In this document: positions 1 through 27,975 of the stretch, piece after piece | Position numbering within the stretch: the stretch's first letter is position 1 | How the letters are laid out: each line of letters opens with the position of its first letter | Source of the DNA: Opisthocomus hoazin | Taxonomy: Eukaryota > Chordata > Aves > Opisthocomiformes > Opisthocomidae | DNA: 64,000 bases | NCBI RefSeq assembly: GCF_030867145.1 | Contig: NC_134421.1 | Span: 22,389,979 to 22,453,978, forward strand | Direction of reading: 5' to 3' | Notes under the pieces: generated by a model | What the model was told of the DNA's origin: nothing | Databases searched by the model: none | Seen by the model: the letters and a program-made list of their open reading frames with translations, nothing else | Made by a program: the position numbers and the translations under genes

Positions 1-474
1 AGTGATACTGATTTGTATGGTATTTCTTGTAATAAATATATACATTTTCTTCTTACCTCCTTAAAGGTAAGAAATTATCTTTAAAGCACTTCAACTATTA
101 TGCATGTACTCGTACATATTATGATTATTATTTATCTACTCATTATTAATTTCCAAAAATGAAATACTGGAAATAAATATTTTTAATGTTTTCATTTTGA
201 ATTGCACCTACTTGTAATATTTCCTCATTTAGTCTAAGTCCAAACTTTATAGAGTCCATGTCATTGACAGGCATATTCATATTTTTTGTACTGTTGAAGA
301 CATGACTGAACATAAATTTAATACTCTGCTGATGTAAATATTTAAGCCTTTCATGAAGTAGTGACTTTTGACCAGTGTTGACCCTTGTTAATTTTTTCTC
401 TTCTCTTACTGATGATTGTGAGTAACTCCAGAATCTGTGATGACGAGTAACTTTTTACCAAACTTATTTTCCAG
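1..474 (+). other. NR2C1: NR2C1 last intron (3' part)
   Basis: AT-rich sequence with no coding signal. It ends in a pyrimidine-rich stretch and a TTTTCCAG acceptor whose AG is at 473-474, directly before the recognisable terminal exon. The intron's donor lies outside the window. Confidence 0.75.
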
Positions 475-649
475 ACTGTCTAGACTTCTTCTCCGATTGC
501 CTGCTCTTAGGCTGATGAATGCTGCCATCACTGAAGAGCTATTCTTTGCAGGACTAATTGGAAATGTTCAGATTGATAGCATCATCCCATATATTCTGCG
601 AATGGAGACAGCGGACTACAACTCTCAGATAATTGGTCATGCCGTATAA
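475..649 (+). CDS. NR2C1: NR2C1 (TR2 orphan nuclear receptor), terminal coding exon
   Basis: This exon encodes the C-terminal end of the ligand-binding domain of testicular receptor 2, a nuclear orphan receptor that binds direct-repeat hormone response elements and mainly represses transcription. The first base completes a split codon; 57 residues follow, then TAA at 647-649. Visible motifs are LLLRLPALRLMNAAITEELF (the helix 10/11 region) and the end segment ADYNSQIIGHAV, which closely match the TR2 C terminus as I remember it. The close relative NR2C2 (TR4) is the main alternative. The neighbouring NDUFA12 on the same strand fits NR2C1 gene order in vertebrates and favours TR2. Only this exon is in the window; all DNA-binding-domain exons lie upstream. 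No frameshift or early stop is seen. Confidence 0.93.
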
Positions 650-1030
650 AAGCAGCAGTTGAGGATTCTGTACCATGGCAGTCATGGTGATGTAAATGCA
701 TACCCTGTCTCCAAGAGATGGCAATAAGCCTTCCCACGCACCTTTTCAAAGAAGGCTGATATTCCTTCTTTCCAGTACACTTGGGAAACATGGTGGAGTG
801 TATTAAGGAATATAGGATCACTTCCTATTTTTCATCTGATCTTCAAGGACCTGTAAATTAACTTGATACTGAAGAAAGTCAAGAATTGTCCATCCTATTT
901 TTGTAGATAGATGAACTTGGAATATTTGTTTATGAAGTCCAGGCTTGTGAAGAAACTGAAGAAACTTTGACTGAACTAAGGTATCTCAACTTAGTTGATG
1001 TTTTAGACAAATAAATTAACTTTCCTCTCT
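650..1030 (+). other. NR2C1: NR2C1 3'UTR (short form)
   Basis: Non-coding sequence between the NR2C1 stop and a canonical AATAAA. The end at about 1030 is inferred from the signal position. Longer 3'UTR forms using later AATAAA copies (for example near 9716) cannot be excluded. Confidence 0.65.
1010..1015 (+). promoter_or_regulatory. NR2C1: poly(A) signal AATAAA of NR2C1
   Basis: AATAAA lies 361 bases after the stop codon. It is followed within 15-45 bases by a GT-rich stretch (GAGTTGTGTTTTCAGTGTTT), the usual arrangement of a working cleavage site. Confidence 0.7.
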
Positions 1031-3139
1031 GAGTTGTGTTTTCAGTGTTTTGCTACTAGTTCTTTCTTACTGATCAAATAGAAAATACATGATCAAACAT
1101 CCTGAAAAGGCCAGTGTTTGTATGGAAACGAGACCTTTATAATCAAACTTAGTTTTTCCTGTTGTGTTGAGGAGAGATTTGTTTCTTGTTGAATGAAACA
1201 CTGGACACCGTTAGAAGCGCAGGGAAAGTAGAGGAAGTTAACATTTTAAAATATTCTGATGGTCTGTTGGTGCAGTTGATCAAAAGTGAAGCAGCAAAGG
1301 GTCAGTACTGACTGTTTTGTGGACGCACGGCAATACCGTGTTGTAGTATGACGTCTTGGGTAGACATCAGCTGTTTCATACTGTGAAAGACTAACTGCAC
1401 ATATTCAAAGACAGCATCCTCTTGTTTTTTCTGGTCTCAGAAGTTAAAACTTTTTCACATTACCCCTCCCTCTTTCATGCTCAGTGCACAACGATGGCAG
1501 CATTCCAGATGCCTCTTCACTCATCTTCATGTCTTTATTTTTTGATTATTTTTAGCCTTTGGCTATGTAGTTCTCTTTTCCAACCAGTCTCGTATGATTA
1601 TTTTTTAAATTTGAGTTTGTCAAATCCAGTGCCCCTCCCTGTGGGAGCATGGTCTCTGCTGCTTTTCCTTTCCTTATTAGAAATGGGTCTAGATACCTCA
1701 TATATGTTGCCTGAATCATACTCCATAGCTCCATCTAAGGATAGATTTAAATGTTTTTCTCTCTTGAGGCAGGTGCCTCACTGACAAGTAACGCTGACAT
1801 ACGGTTGCTACTTGCTTCCTTTTGCAACAGGAAGTTACACATCCCTTGCACATTTAATACCTGTTGCTTAAAGTGAGAGAAGAATCCTGGTAAAAGTGGT
1901 GGTCTACCTCTGACACTAGCATTTAGGAATTTCTAAATCTTGGATCAAGGCCGAGTTCTGTTTATCACGAACCTTCTCTTTCTCTGGAAGCGAATCAAGA
2001 AACTCATGGGTGCACCAGAAATTTCTTAGCCGGAAGATCAGCTGAAATGGGGCCCTTTGCCCCCTCTGCACTAGCAGCTCCAAGGCTACCCTAACTCCGA
2101 AAGACTACTAGATGAGGCTTGGATGAGTTCTGTAGGTTTTCACCTGAGGATCTCAACCAGCCAAAAAGAATCAGAGAACTCCCTCTGACACTGAATTTCT
2201 GTGTTCTTTTCAATTCCACTAACTGAGCTGCTTGGATCTTCGTCCGCCTACGCTCTGTAATCTGAGGCTGTACTGCTGCAGCGGTCGTGTCCAGTACCAC
2301 AGGCCAATGCACTCAGTGCTGAGGATGCCTGATGGGATGAAACCATCGCCCCTGCTCTGCCTCAGCACTTGCTGAAGGACAACCTTCAGTGTCGGAGCTG
2401 GCCGTGGCTGCTGAGCTCTTCCCATATTGCACCTGCCGAAGGGTGCAAGATTCAAGCTCTTCATCTGTGTTCCCCAGAGAGCAGCATGAGGATTACTTCT
2501 CTGCGTCTCAGGAGGCGTGCATCTCATCAGCAGGGTTTATGGAAATATGAAAGACAGTTGCTGCCAATATGCTGTGCTTATCCTCTCCCTAGGGGTTAGA
2601 GGCCCATCTTGTTATCTGTGGGACCAAATTGCAGGTGGAAGTCTATCATTCTTCAGTTCAGCTCTCCTTAGGAATTCTGACCCTGCTTTTTAGCCCTGTG
2701 CCATCCCTAACCCACTTCTGGCCCTAAGGGCTCGGGAGATTTACAGTCCTCTAGGTTAAACCTTTTAAGGAAGCTGACAGCACGTTACTCTGGAGTATTT
2801 TGGAGGTGGTTTCCTGGGCATTCCAATACTCTTAGGAGAGTTTTACTCCAATATTCTCCAGATTCATGTAACCCAGATAATAGTAAGATGGAAATAAAAG
2901 CTTGTTTTCCTTCTAAATGCAGTACGTTGTGCAAATCTCTCTCACATCCTTGCAGAAATCTTCTATTCCACAGCTTGAGACTCAGGTGTGATAGGCAGTT
3001 CTTTGTTTACAGCTGGCCGAAAGATTCAGCTGGTGCAGCCTCTTGCATGGTACTGTCCAGCTTCAGAAACAGCTCAGAAAATACTGGTGTTTCTACAGAC
3101 GTAAATCTTTAGCGATTGAATCCCTCAGCTCATCCATCT
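1031..3139. other. intergenic, no gene seen
   Basis: Mixed-composition sequence. The open frames here (such as 1422-1784 and 2219-2527) show no recognisable domain and no exon pattern. I see no repeat family that I can name. Confidence 0.5.
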
Positions 3140-3335
3140 TTATCATAGAACAGCCCAGGTTTGAAGGGACCTTGAAAGATCATCCAGTCCAACCTTTCAT
3201 GGGAGAGGGAGCCTAGATGAGATTATCTAGCACCTGTCCAATTGCATGTTGAAAACCTTAAGCGATGGGGACTCCACCACGTCCCTGAGGAAGGTAATTA
3301 TTCTCAGCATAAAAAAATTTTCTTACATTGAGATC
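3140..3335 (-). mobile_element. CR1 LINE 3' end fragment
   Basis: Read on the plus strand, this has the typical reverse complement of a CR1 3' tail: ATCATAGAACAGCCCAGGTT, then AAGGGACCTTGAAAGATCAT, CCAGTCCAACC and GGGGACTCCACCACGTCCCT. It is diverged and contains no intact reading frame. CR1 is the dominant LINE of birds. The piece abuts an internal CR1 ORF2 segment rather than the normal upstream 3' region. Confidence 0.85.
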
Positions 3336-3344
3336 TCCAAGACT

Positions 3345-3860
3345 TTTCAAAGATAATAGACAGTGGCCTTGCACCAGTGCCAGCCACTTAATGCCCTAGG
3401 GTGGATTTCCTCAGGGCCCATGGATTTATGTGGGTTGAGCTCTTGCGAGAGGCTGAAGACCAGCTCTTCCTCCACTGCTGGTGGGTCGACACATGCATTG
3501 TCGTAGCTGCTTGATCCCATGCTCGGCAGTCCAGCTATGCTGGTCAAGACAGAGGCAAAGAAGACACTGAGAACCTCTGCCTTGCCAGCGTTACTAGTGA
3601 GTCATTTCCCTGCCCTGTTAGGCAATGGGGCTGTGTCTTCCCTGTGCTTCTGCTTACTGCTCACATATCTGAAGAACCCTTTCTTGTCATTCTTGACATC
3701 TTTGGCCAATTTCAGTTCTAGCTGAGCCTTAGTCTTCCTGACAGCACCTCTGCATACACTAGTGAGGTTCTTGTAGTCCTTGATGGGTATTTAGCTGCCT
3801 TTCCATAGCTGGTTTGCTTATTTTTTAGCTTTTCCGTCACAGCACTGTTTTGGAGGAGAT
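3345..3860 (-). pseudogene. CR1 LINE ORF2 internal fragment (reverse transcriptase region, decayed)
   Basis: Minus-strand translation gives stretches typical of CR1 ORF2 just before and at the start of the reverse transcriptase domain. LAKDVKNDKKGFFRYVSSK is encoded around 3658-3715. A stretch with PPAVEEELVFSLSQELNPHK and then SMGPEEIHPRAL is encoded around 3400-3500. Frame changes and stops show that it is dead. The endonuclease domain and the catalytic part of the reverse transcriptase are absent. The fragment sits directly next to a CR1 3' end, so it is either one internally deleted copy or two insertions. Confidence 0.85.
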
Positions 3861-6800
3861 GGCCTCAGAACCTTATTTTCTCTGGATTTCTGTTCTTCCT
3901 TCCTTTTTGTGTCATAGTCTGTTTGAATACAAGTTAGCCTACTTCAGTAATGTGTGGACTGCCATTACCACTGACTGCTGGGTCAAGACTACTTTCTTAG
4001 GAAGTGCTGACTCAAGAGAACAAGATCCTTGGTCATGTTTTACATCAGGTTGTTTAAATTCAGGTGTTTGAAACATATCCTTGCTGTTCTTGTTGAAGCC
4101 CATCGACTCTGCTGGCCAGCAGAAGATCCAAATGCCGATGGCTTACTTTTTTCCCTCCCATGCCTTTTACTTGGCCTTCATCTGGGATTTTTGTCAGATC
4201 ACTGAATCAGGAAATTGACCCTTCCATTGTTTGTTTTTTTTAAATCCTGTATTTTCAGGTACGAGATATCTCTTCATGTGTTGGGTAACAAAAGAATATT
4301 GTGTTCTTATTTGCATGGGAGAGATACTTTCAGATTATCTTTAATCTGGTTCTCTTGACCAGCTGAGAAGTCAAACAGGATAACTATCTCCAAACTAGGT
4401 AATGGACTGTATTACCTCTCTTGAACAGTATACTTGAGTCACCATCAGTAATCAGGATATATTCGTCTTGTTCACAGACTACATTTGAGGCTTTGCTCAA
4501 TAATAGCTCTGTTTCATATCTTTGCAAACTGGACAACTATTTCAAGAAATCTTCAACCAAAGAACCACGCGGTCTCTGCCAGCCACCTTCTTCTGAGAAT
4601 ACTGGGACACTTGATTATCTGTGGTGTGGCAAATTATATGGATATGCACATAAAGAAGAGTTGCTTATCTCAAAGGGATTCTAGCTACTTGTGTGTTGTC
4701 CATATATGTCATAACCATATACCCTTCTCCCATACTATGTGTGGCTGACAGAATAACTCTATGTTTGCTGTCAAGTCAAGGAAAAGGGAGAAAGAGGAGT
4801 ACATACCCACAGCATTGTGAGGGCCAAAAAAACTCCATTTTTGTGATCTTGGCTACCTCTGGTGTTTGGACCTCTGTAGAGCAAATGTGTATACACACAA
4901 TGCATTGCAAAGAGCTCTGGCTAGTGGTAAGTAACCTTTTTTCCCCAAAAGTTTTCTTACATTTTTTCATAATAATAAATTTTCATCATAAGTTCCGTAT
5001 TGATTTAAAGGTAGGGTGCAGCTGATCTATGCTGTCTGGCAAGTAATCTCTGTTGTCTTCACGATGATCTAGAAGCTGGATCCCCTGCTGTAGGTTGTTG
5101 CTTCAGTGTTACTCACTTTGCTCATCAAGATTTTTCATTAATCATTTAAAAATAATTTCATCAATCATTCTTAAACTACAAATTCATGCTTTTGATAAGG
5201 AATGAGGCATAACTGGGTTTTCTCAGGAATGGGAGCTTTAAAACAGGTAAATGAATACAGGGATGAACATACTTTTTTCCTTATTTCTAGATGTTAACCA
5301 TTGCAACCCATCTGAGAATAATGCAGCAGCTCATGGCAAGGCTAAACAGTGAAGTTCTGGTTCTGTTGGTTTGTTTTTTTAAGATAACTGCTGCTCAGTT
5401 AAATGGAACATGTTAAATTACCTTGAACTCAGGCCCTTAGTGTTTCTAACAGCTATTTTTTTATGATGACGTGACCTCACATGACCACCTGTGTGATTTA
5501 TTGTCTTTTATAGTCTTGTGAATAAATGTTCTTTGCTACTGAATGAAAGGCTGGCTAATATTACTAGTTTCTTTCAGGCTGTTCAGTAACGTTAATCAGC
5601 TAACCAAAATGTGAATGTTGAAGCTCACTCCACCATGGATGTTAAAATATCTCATTATTTTTGTGACCTCTTCCTTTCGCCTTTAATTTAGTTTTCAACT
5701 TTTTGATGTTCAGCAGTCTGACAGTTTTCATACCCAATCAGGATTTAACCAAATAGTGGCATTTGCAAGCCAAAAAATAAGAAGTCTCTTTGCCAATGAA
5801 AGGAACCGTTTAAACGGCTTTAAAATTTTCAATGTTAAGAGAAAAAAAATCATTTTAATATAAATCATATGAAAGGAAAAACAGTTTTATACATTTTAGA
5901 ATCCTGTCATTTAAAGATGGGAGCAATGTTGCACGTAATAAGCTTACTAGTTCAAACATTTTTCTTGAAAATATATGTTGTACATGTATACGTGGGTTTA
6001 GGTTGCTTGTTTCATACTGGTAGAGTTCCTGGTGCAAATAACTGTTATATTTTAAATTTTTTTTCAAAAGTGCATTCATTACAATACCTTCTGCAGTTAG
6101 AAACTTGCCTGTCCATTCATTTATTCTCTTTGTGTGATCTTCAGTGTCAGTGAAAATCAGTCTGTTCCTTTTGAAACTGCTCTGTTCATTTTGTTCAGCC
6201 TTTGCGGTTTGCTAGTACATCAGTTTCAGTGTAAGCATTACAATGTCACTGTAGTTGTCTTGCTGTCGTGTAAAAAAAAATCACTGTAAATGTCTTGAAA
6301 CCTGGCTAAATTGGTAAATTCTATTTTGGCTGTATTTTTTAAAATAAATTGTAACTTTCTATTATAGGAAACAATTGCAATAACCTATTACTTTGTTAGT
6401 GTTTTGTATAGATTGGCTTACAGACCTAAAACGGTGTATATGATTACAAAGAGTTTGTGGATCTTTCACACTTTTATCACACAAAGTAGTATTGTCAATT
6501 ATATTCAATGTCTGGGATTTGTCATAGCTGCAATAGCTTGCTGTTTGCTAATCTTTGTTGCTGTTAACCCTCTGTTTCCATGCTTACTACTTTCTGGGTT
6601 ATGAATTTGAAAATATAATAATTTATTGTAAAATTTAATCTACCAATTTTTTTATTTTTAAAACACTACATAGTAATATGTATTGTACTGAATCCTGTTC
6701 ACAGATCTTCATGTCATCTAATGCAATAATGTGTATTTGGAAATAATTATTTGATTCATTATGGATCAGTTTTAGGTCAGAATTTAGAGTATGGTTGAAC

Positions 6801-7249
6801 ATATTTTTCAATGAAATATAGACTTAAGATGTTCAGGTTTCATTATCTCAGTTTTAAATATTACTGGATAAATCACAAGTTTAGGTCTATTCCAGAACTG
6901 ATTTCTCAATGCTAACTGAAAATGTGTAATTTTTTTTAGTCTTCGTCTTCCATTAGAAATGAATGTGGCGTTTGCATGAATGTGCAGATAATCCAGCATC
7001 CCAAATGAGAAATGAGATACATTCTTTCCATGTTTAAATTCTGAAATGCATGAAGTAAATTAATTACCCTCTGACACACTGCAGAGAAAATGTTTGTAAG
7101 GTGCACTGATAAAAGGTAAAGTTTGGATGATGCAATGAGTTTACTAATTATGAGAGCTGGAAACAAGCATTTAGAGTCTCCTCTCCATCAAAACTTACTC
7201 CAGGCTCTCCCTTGGCTCTGTTTTAAAAACCTGCCTTTCTCGGTACTTA
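3861..7249. other. intergenic, AT-rich, no gene seen
   Basis: AT-rich DNA with scattered short open frames that have no recognisable product. The small frames at 4421-5025 overlap each other in several registers, as expected by chance. No named repeat was recognised. Confidence 0.5.
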
Positions 7250-7705
7250 GAATCAGAATCATAGAGTGGATTGGGTTGGAAGGGACTTTCAAAGATCATC
7301 TAGTCCAGTCCCCCTTCCATGGGCAGGGACACCTTCCACTAGATCAGGTTGCTCAAAGCCCCATCCAGCCTGCGCTTGAACACGTGAGGGAGGGGGCAGC
7401 CACAGCTTCTCCGGGCAACCTGTTCCAGTGCTTCACCACCCTCACCGTACAGAATTTCTTCCTTATGTCCAATCTAAATCTATCCTCTTGCAGTTTGAAA
7501 CCATTGCCCCTCATGCTGTCACTACAGGCCCTGGTAAAAAGTCTCTATCTTTCTTACAAGCCTCCTTTAAGTACTGAAAGATCTCCCTGGAGCCTTCTCC
7601 AGGCTGAACAGCCCCAACTCTCTCAGCCTTTCCTCACAGCAGAGGTGTTCCATCCCTCTCATCATTTTTGTGGCCCTCCTCTGGACCCGCCCTAACTTCT
7701 ACAGA
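7250..7705 (-). mobile_element. CR1 LINE, 5'-truncated copy
   Basis: The plus strand reads as the reverse complement of a CR1 3' end. It begins GAATCATAGAGTGGATTGGG, then has AAGGGACTTTCAAAGATCAT, CATGGGCAGGGACACCTTCC, CACTAGATCAGGTTGCTCAA and CTCTCAGCCTTTCCTCACAG, and ends with GTGGCCCTCCTCTGGACCCG. It is about 450 bp, covering the end of ORF2 and the 3' tail. The open frame across it (from 7123) is antisense to the LINE and is not a gene. Confidence 0.93.
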
Positions 7706-10700
7706 GCCCTGTTTCCCCAGTCAGACTGCTAATGACTTGCTCACTGTTTCTCATACCAGCAACTTCCCACAGCCTTTTGGTCACCTCAGAAGGGAAGAGC
7801 TCTCTAGAAAAAAGCACTCTCCTAGTGAACAGCAACAACTTGTCTGGGAACTCTCCAACTTGATTTCCCCGTGGCATCTCCCTTTTTCCCTCTACTCAAA
7901 TAACCCCAAAGAACATTTGTACTTCATCATATGAATCCATCTCTCATGAGCTCCTCTGTTTTTCTTCATATATGTACAGGCTTGCATTGACACAGGCGTG
8001 TGAACAGCCCTGCTCAGCCACCTCATTCCTCCTGCACCCTCTGAGCTCTCTAGCGTAAAGCTCTACCCTCGCTCTGCTATACAATGGCTAATACAGAATA
8101 CAGTTTTCTCCTGCGTGCATCTTTATCAGAAGTCAGGGTTGTGCATTTCAGCTTGTGTAGGAACCGAGTGTGTCCTCTGAGTCACTGCACGGGAGATGAA
8201 AGCAAGTCCTTTGGAGCACTAGAGTATCACCCTCTTCAAGTATCGACATCTGGACGCTTAAGGTTTTTGTGGCTGTTGATGCTGGCTGAATAATGCATTT
8301 CTTTATTATTTTTTAGTAATTGGATCTTGTAGCAATGCTTGCTCAAGTGTATTTTCAAGTTAACTGCTTGGATTAGGGGAAGGTGGGTGGGATGCTAATA
8401 AGGAGAGGAGAGTGTGGCTTGTGTGCAGTGGTAGGGAAAGGGAGAATAGCACAGAAGCTATATTCTGAGGATGCTTTTCACTAAACTTTTGTGGCGGAGT
8501 TCCCTGTGAGAGCAGAAAAACTGCATGGAGCCACTCCACCATGGGTTCTTCTGAATTAATACAGCACGTTTTGCTCAGCAGAACTGTCCGCTGGTCACCC
8601 GGAGGACCAAACTGCCACGCTCTGAACCTCCTGGGAACACCAGCTTCCTAAACAAGAAAGTTGGTTGGCAAGAGGCTTATGAGCAGCCGACCCTGTGGCT
8701 TTGACCCTGCAGATTTCTGGTGCTCCCGCAGTCTAATCCCTTACATGAAGCTGTTGATGAGGTGTCTAAGCTCCTTCACGACAACTTCAATTCTGCTTCA
8801 TCTTAGGGTTTTGCAAGGGAGCCCACTGAATAGCCACATACTTTGGCTAATGAAGGCTAGCTAAGGAACAACTGTAAAACGAGGTTTTCTTTCACCCTGT
8901 AACCAGGGGAATTTTGCCACTGGGAAATGGAAGATAAAGGTAGAGTTACTGCTGGAGACATAACCCGAACAGCTCCCACAAAGTGGCAGGTGTTTTCTAA
9001 AAGTGCCAGTACATTTATGATTCTGGGGTTTTTGAGTGTTTTACTGTTGTCACAGAGGTATACACATATTTGAATGTTTCTTGAAAATTATAATACACGT
9101 ATGTTTTTTAGTGACATTACGCTTTAGTTCCAGTCTATGAATTAACCTTTTAAAGCAACTGAACCCAAGTGACAAAAATGTCTTCATTGTGCTTTTGGGA
9201 AATAATATGGATTATAGGGCTGGCTAAAAAATTGATTAGTGAAAGCGTTAGAGATTGTGTTGTTTGGACTAGAGGGAGAGAAACTCTGGTTAGAGACTGG
9301 GCTCGAGGATTATGGGACACTGAATTGTGGAGACTTGTGTTGTGGATCAGACTTTGCTTCTGGGAACTTTGCAATTTTAGAAGGATGGGGCAGGAAGTGA
9401 TAACATTTTCAAAATCTACATGGTTTTGTGATATTTGTTGGTCTCTTCTGTTGGATTTGTTTTGTAGTTTAATTAAGAAAAGGAATTCCAATTAATGTTG
9501 CAAATGTATGCTCCACAGTTGCGAACCATTGCAGAATAAATTTATGTGACTTTCCATACCCAGAATAGAGTGAATTGCAGTGGAATAGACAAAGATAATA
9601 AAAATAGTTCTGCTAAGGTAAAATGTAAATACTGAATTACTCTGTAGATCGGGTTGATTTTTGCACTTTCTGAGAATATATGAACTTGGGTTTTTCAAGA
9701 TCAGTTGTACCACTGAATAAAGTTCCTTAAGTAAGAAATAAAATATGTAGGTTCAGCGAGACTGGTGTGTACTATCAAAGTCAAGGGAAGGTGCACGTCA
9801 TCCTTTGAGACATTCGGGAAACAGATTTGTTTATCTTTGGAAAATACCTTCTTGTTTGTTACACTCTGAATCCATCTTAGAAAAGAAGCAACTAACTTGT
9901 GTGTTCAGACTTGAGAGGGTTTTTTTAGGCCTGAGAAAGAGTTCTGTCAGTAATTCTGTGCCATTTACTTGGAACACATGAGAAAAACAAGGCAGCACAC
10001 AGATGCCCCAAGAAATTCTTAGGAAGACACTATACTTTTATTTGCACGCCACTGTATTCGACCGTGACATTTGCACTGAATTCAGGGAGAATTTCAAACA
10101 GAGTAGTAAGATTCTTTTTTCAACCTCAGTGACCAAACACATTAACAAAAGCAGTTTAAGTAGATGTGATGGGACTTGAGGAGTTATGAGCTAATGAAAT
10201 TCTCAGTGGAGATCTCACTTGACCCAATTAATGGAGAAAAATAGTAAAAAGAAAAATCAAAATGTAATTCAAAGATGCTGTAAAATGTTCCTGCTACTAA
10301 GAATAGATTTCCACAAAATCTTCTGTAGGATCAAAGTCACACTGAGAAGTTGATCCCTTTTCCCAGTTTTGTGTCATAATGCCCTATCCTCCACAGTGGC
10401 CTCAGTCTAAGAACCATGGTGCCATGTGGATCAGTGAAGTTTAACCCATGGGAGAAAGAGCGGCCTGTGTTATTTCACTGCCAGCAGAGAAAATGCTCAT
10501 GGAATTATACTCTTAGTCAATGAAAATGATCCCAGTTACATGAATCAGGAGTAGGCTTAGAAACTGGTTCAAGAGTTGAATCTATCCAATGCTTCAAAAG
10601 TTGACCGACCTAATTTAAACTACATTTCTTTCGTATTTTACACTCTGACATCAGTAATTTATATCAAAATAATGTTTTCTGTGTATGAAGTTACAGACAA

Positions 10701-11859
10701 CAAAATGAGTGAATTGACTGTAAATGTTCCTGGTTTTCTGCCTGCTGATATACAATTATCTCAGTGTATTTTAATGTTTACTAAATTTTTTAAGAGATTT
10801 GATTGTGAAAATGCAAATAACCTGCCACAAGTGTACTGAAGCCTGAGACTTACCGCAAAACAGAAGCTGTAGTTACAGGACAGAGCACTGAATCAGCAAG
10901 GCTTATGTTTTGTGTTTTATGTTTGAACACAAAATCACTTGTGTTCAAATGAAAACAAATTTGAACGGGAAACTTGACCACTAGACTTTATGTTGAAAGG
11001 GGTATTATATTTCAACACTATGAACCCGGCTGACAGACTTTTTTCCCAGTCTCATTTCCCTTTCAGGTTTAACACTACCTACTTCGTTTTTCACTTCGAC
11101 TCCTGCTTTGTCCGTTCCCAAATCCCCAGATCCGACGATGTCCGCTCCCACCCAGCAGCCTGGCCTCTCAGTACTGACAGCCAGGCTCCACTGATCGGCC
11201 AACGCTCTCCCAAGTCCTGCCTGCTCTGACACGGTACCGTGATCTATTTTTGGCTGGCCTCTGTAGCCCTAGCCCTGCGATGGTCCGTGAAGTAGTTTCT
11301 GCACCTTGCCAGACCAGCCTTGCCGTGACAGCAGTGAAATACTCCCAAGATCCACAGCAGGGCCATCAAAAACTCTTCTTCCTGCTGATGCAAAACCAGG
11401 AGAGGGCAGTGGGACAAGACGGAGATGCTGGGGGGTGGAGAGGTGGATGAGACAAGAGATACATGTTCCTTAATGGCCTGCCAGTTGGCAAAAGCCAGGG
11501 AGAGGCAAGACTGTTAAGTTCTTCTCTGACCATTACCCACAACCTGCATGGGGTGAGATGTCACCTCCCCTATCTCTTAATTGTTGATCTAGGCAGTCCT
11601 GGGCTCCTCACTGCCGGCCTTAGTAACTCTTCTCATCACAGATCTTGTGACCTGCATGAAATAAGGGACAGACAGTCGACATTTCTGTTAAAAAGGGCTT
11701 TTTTCCCTATCCTGAAGTTGTCTCTTGCTGTTCTTCACATGTGAGCAGTTGGCAAGTGCTCGTTTTATGGATCCAGACACTACGCAGATTGAAAGCCCAA
11801 ATCGCAGTGACTTCATCAGCAAATACCCTTCAGCAACCTTCACAGCAGCAGCACCTCAC
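7706..11859. other. intergenic upstream of NDUFA12
   Basis: No gene was recognised. The region holds a strong short hairpin at 10922-10949, some AATAAA copies, and a gradual rise in GC content after about 11050. Open frames at 9150-9495 lie on both strands of the same AT-rich segment and look like chance. Confidence 0.5.
10922..10949. repeat. 11-bp inverted repeat with 6-base loop
   Basis: Left arm TTTGAACACAA (10922-10932), loop AATCAC, right arm TTGTGTTCAAA (10939-10949). The arms are perfectly complementary. No gene context explains it. Confidence 0.9.
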
Positions 11860-12452
11860 TGCGGGACGTGTTCCCGCAGAGCTGCTCTGTTATCCCAGAG
11901 CAAGCAAACCACGCGCTGCCCGCACTGGGAGAAGGCTGCTCCGCCAGGCCAGCGGGATGACCCTCCCCTCGGCTGGCGAGGCCGTACCCGGCGTACCCGG
12001 GCCCCGCTCCGGCGGGACGCTGGGATCCCACTCCAGCAGAGCGCTGTCGCGACAGCCAGGGACAGGTGCGCCTGTGAAGATGGGTCTTCAGGGAGCCTGG
12101 GGAAGGGGTGGTCAGGGGCGTCCAACTGCAGCCTACATCTGTTCGCAGCAGAGTCACCGAGGACAAGGGAGCCGCAGTCCTCACCGCCGCGGGTCGCAGA
12201 GCAGGAGGGGAGGGCTGAGGAGGTGCTTGCGAGCCTGAGGCAGGGTCGGGAGCAACGCAGCCGCGCCCAGCCCTGCTTCGGACCGCGGGCAACCCGCAGG
12301 CAACTGGCGGACGCTGAGGCTGCCTCTCGACCTCGCCGCCCTCCCGCCGGCGCCGGGCGGACGAGGCGGTGCTGCCCCGCTGAGGGAGGCGGGCCGCCGC
12401 GGGGGGCGGGAGGCGGGGCGGCCCGGGCCGGGAGCGGGGACACCGCTCCAAG

Positions 12453-27882
<15,430 letters not shown>

Positions 27883-27975
27883 CAAAATATGTGACTTGCC
27901 TCAGCTTTGACTTTCAGTGCAAATTGTATTTTCACTGGGTTTGCTCAAAATAAAATCCTCCTGTGACAGCTGTAG
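27883..27975 (+). other. NDUFA12: NDUFA12 3'UTR
   Basis: Very short 3'UTR of about 90 bases, inferred from the single nearby AATAAA. The end is estimated from the usual 10-25 base distance to cleavage. Confidence 0.75.
27949..27954 (+). promoter_or_regulatory. NDUFA12: poly(A) signal AATAAA of NDUFA12
   Basis: Canonical hexamer 67 bases after the stop codon, followed by CTGTGACAGCTGTAGTTTAG. Confidence 0.85.

Noticed and set aside
7123-7695. 190-codon plus-strand frame
   Set aside because: It is the antisense reading of a CR1 LINE copy.
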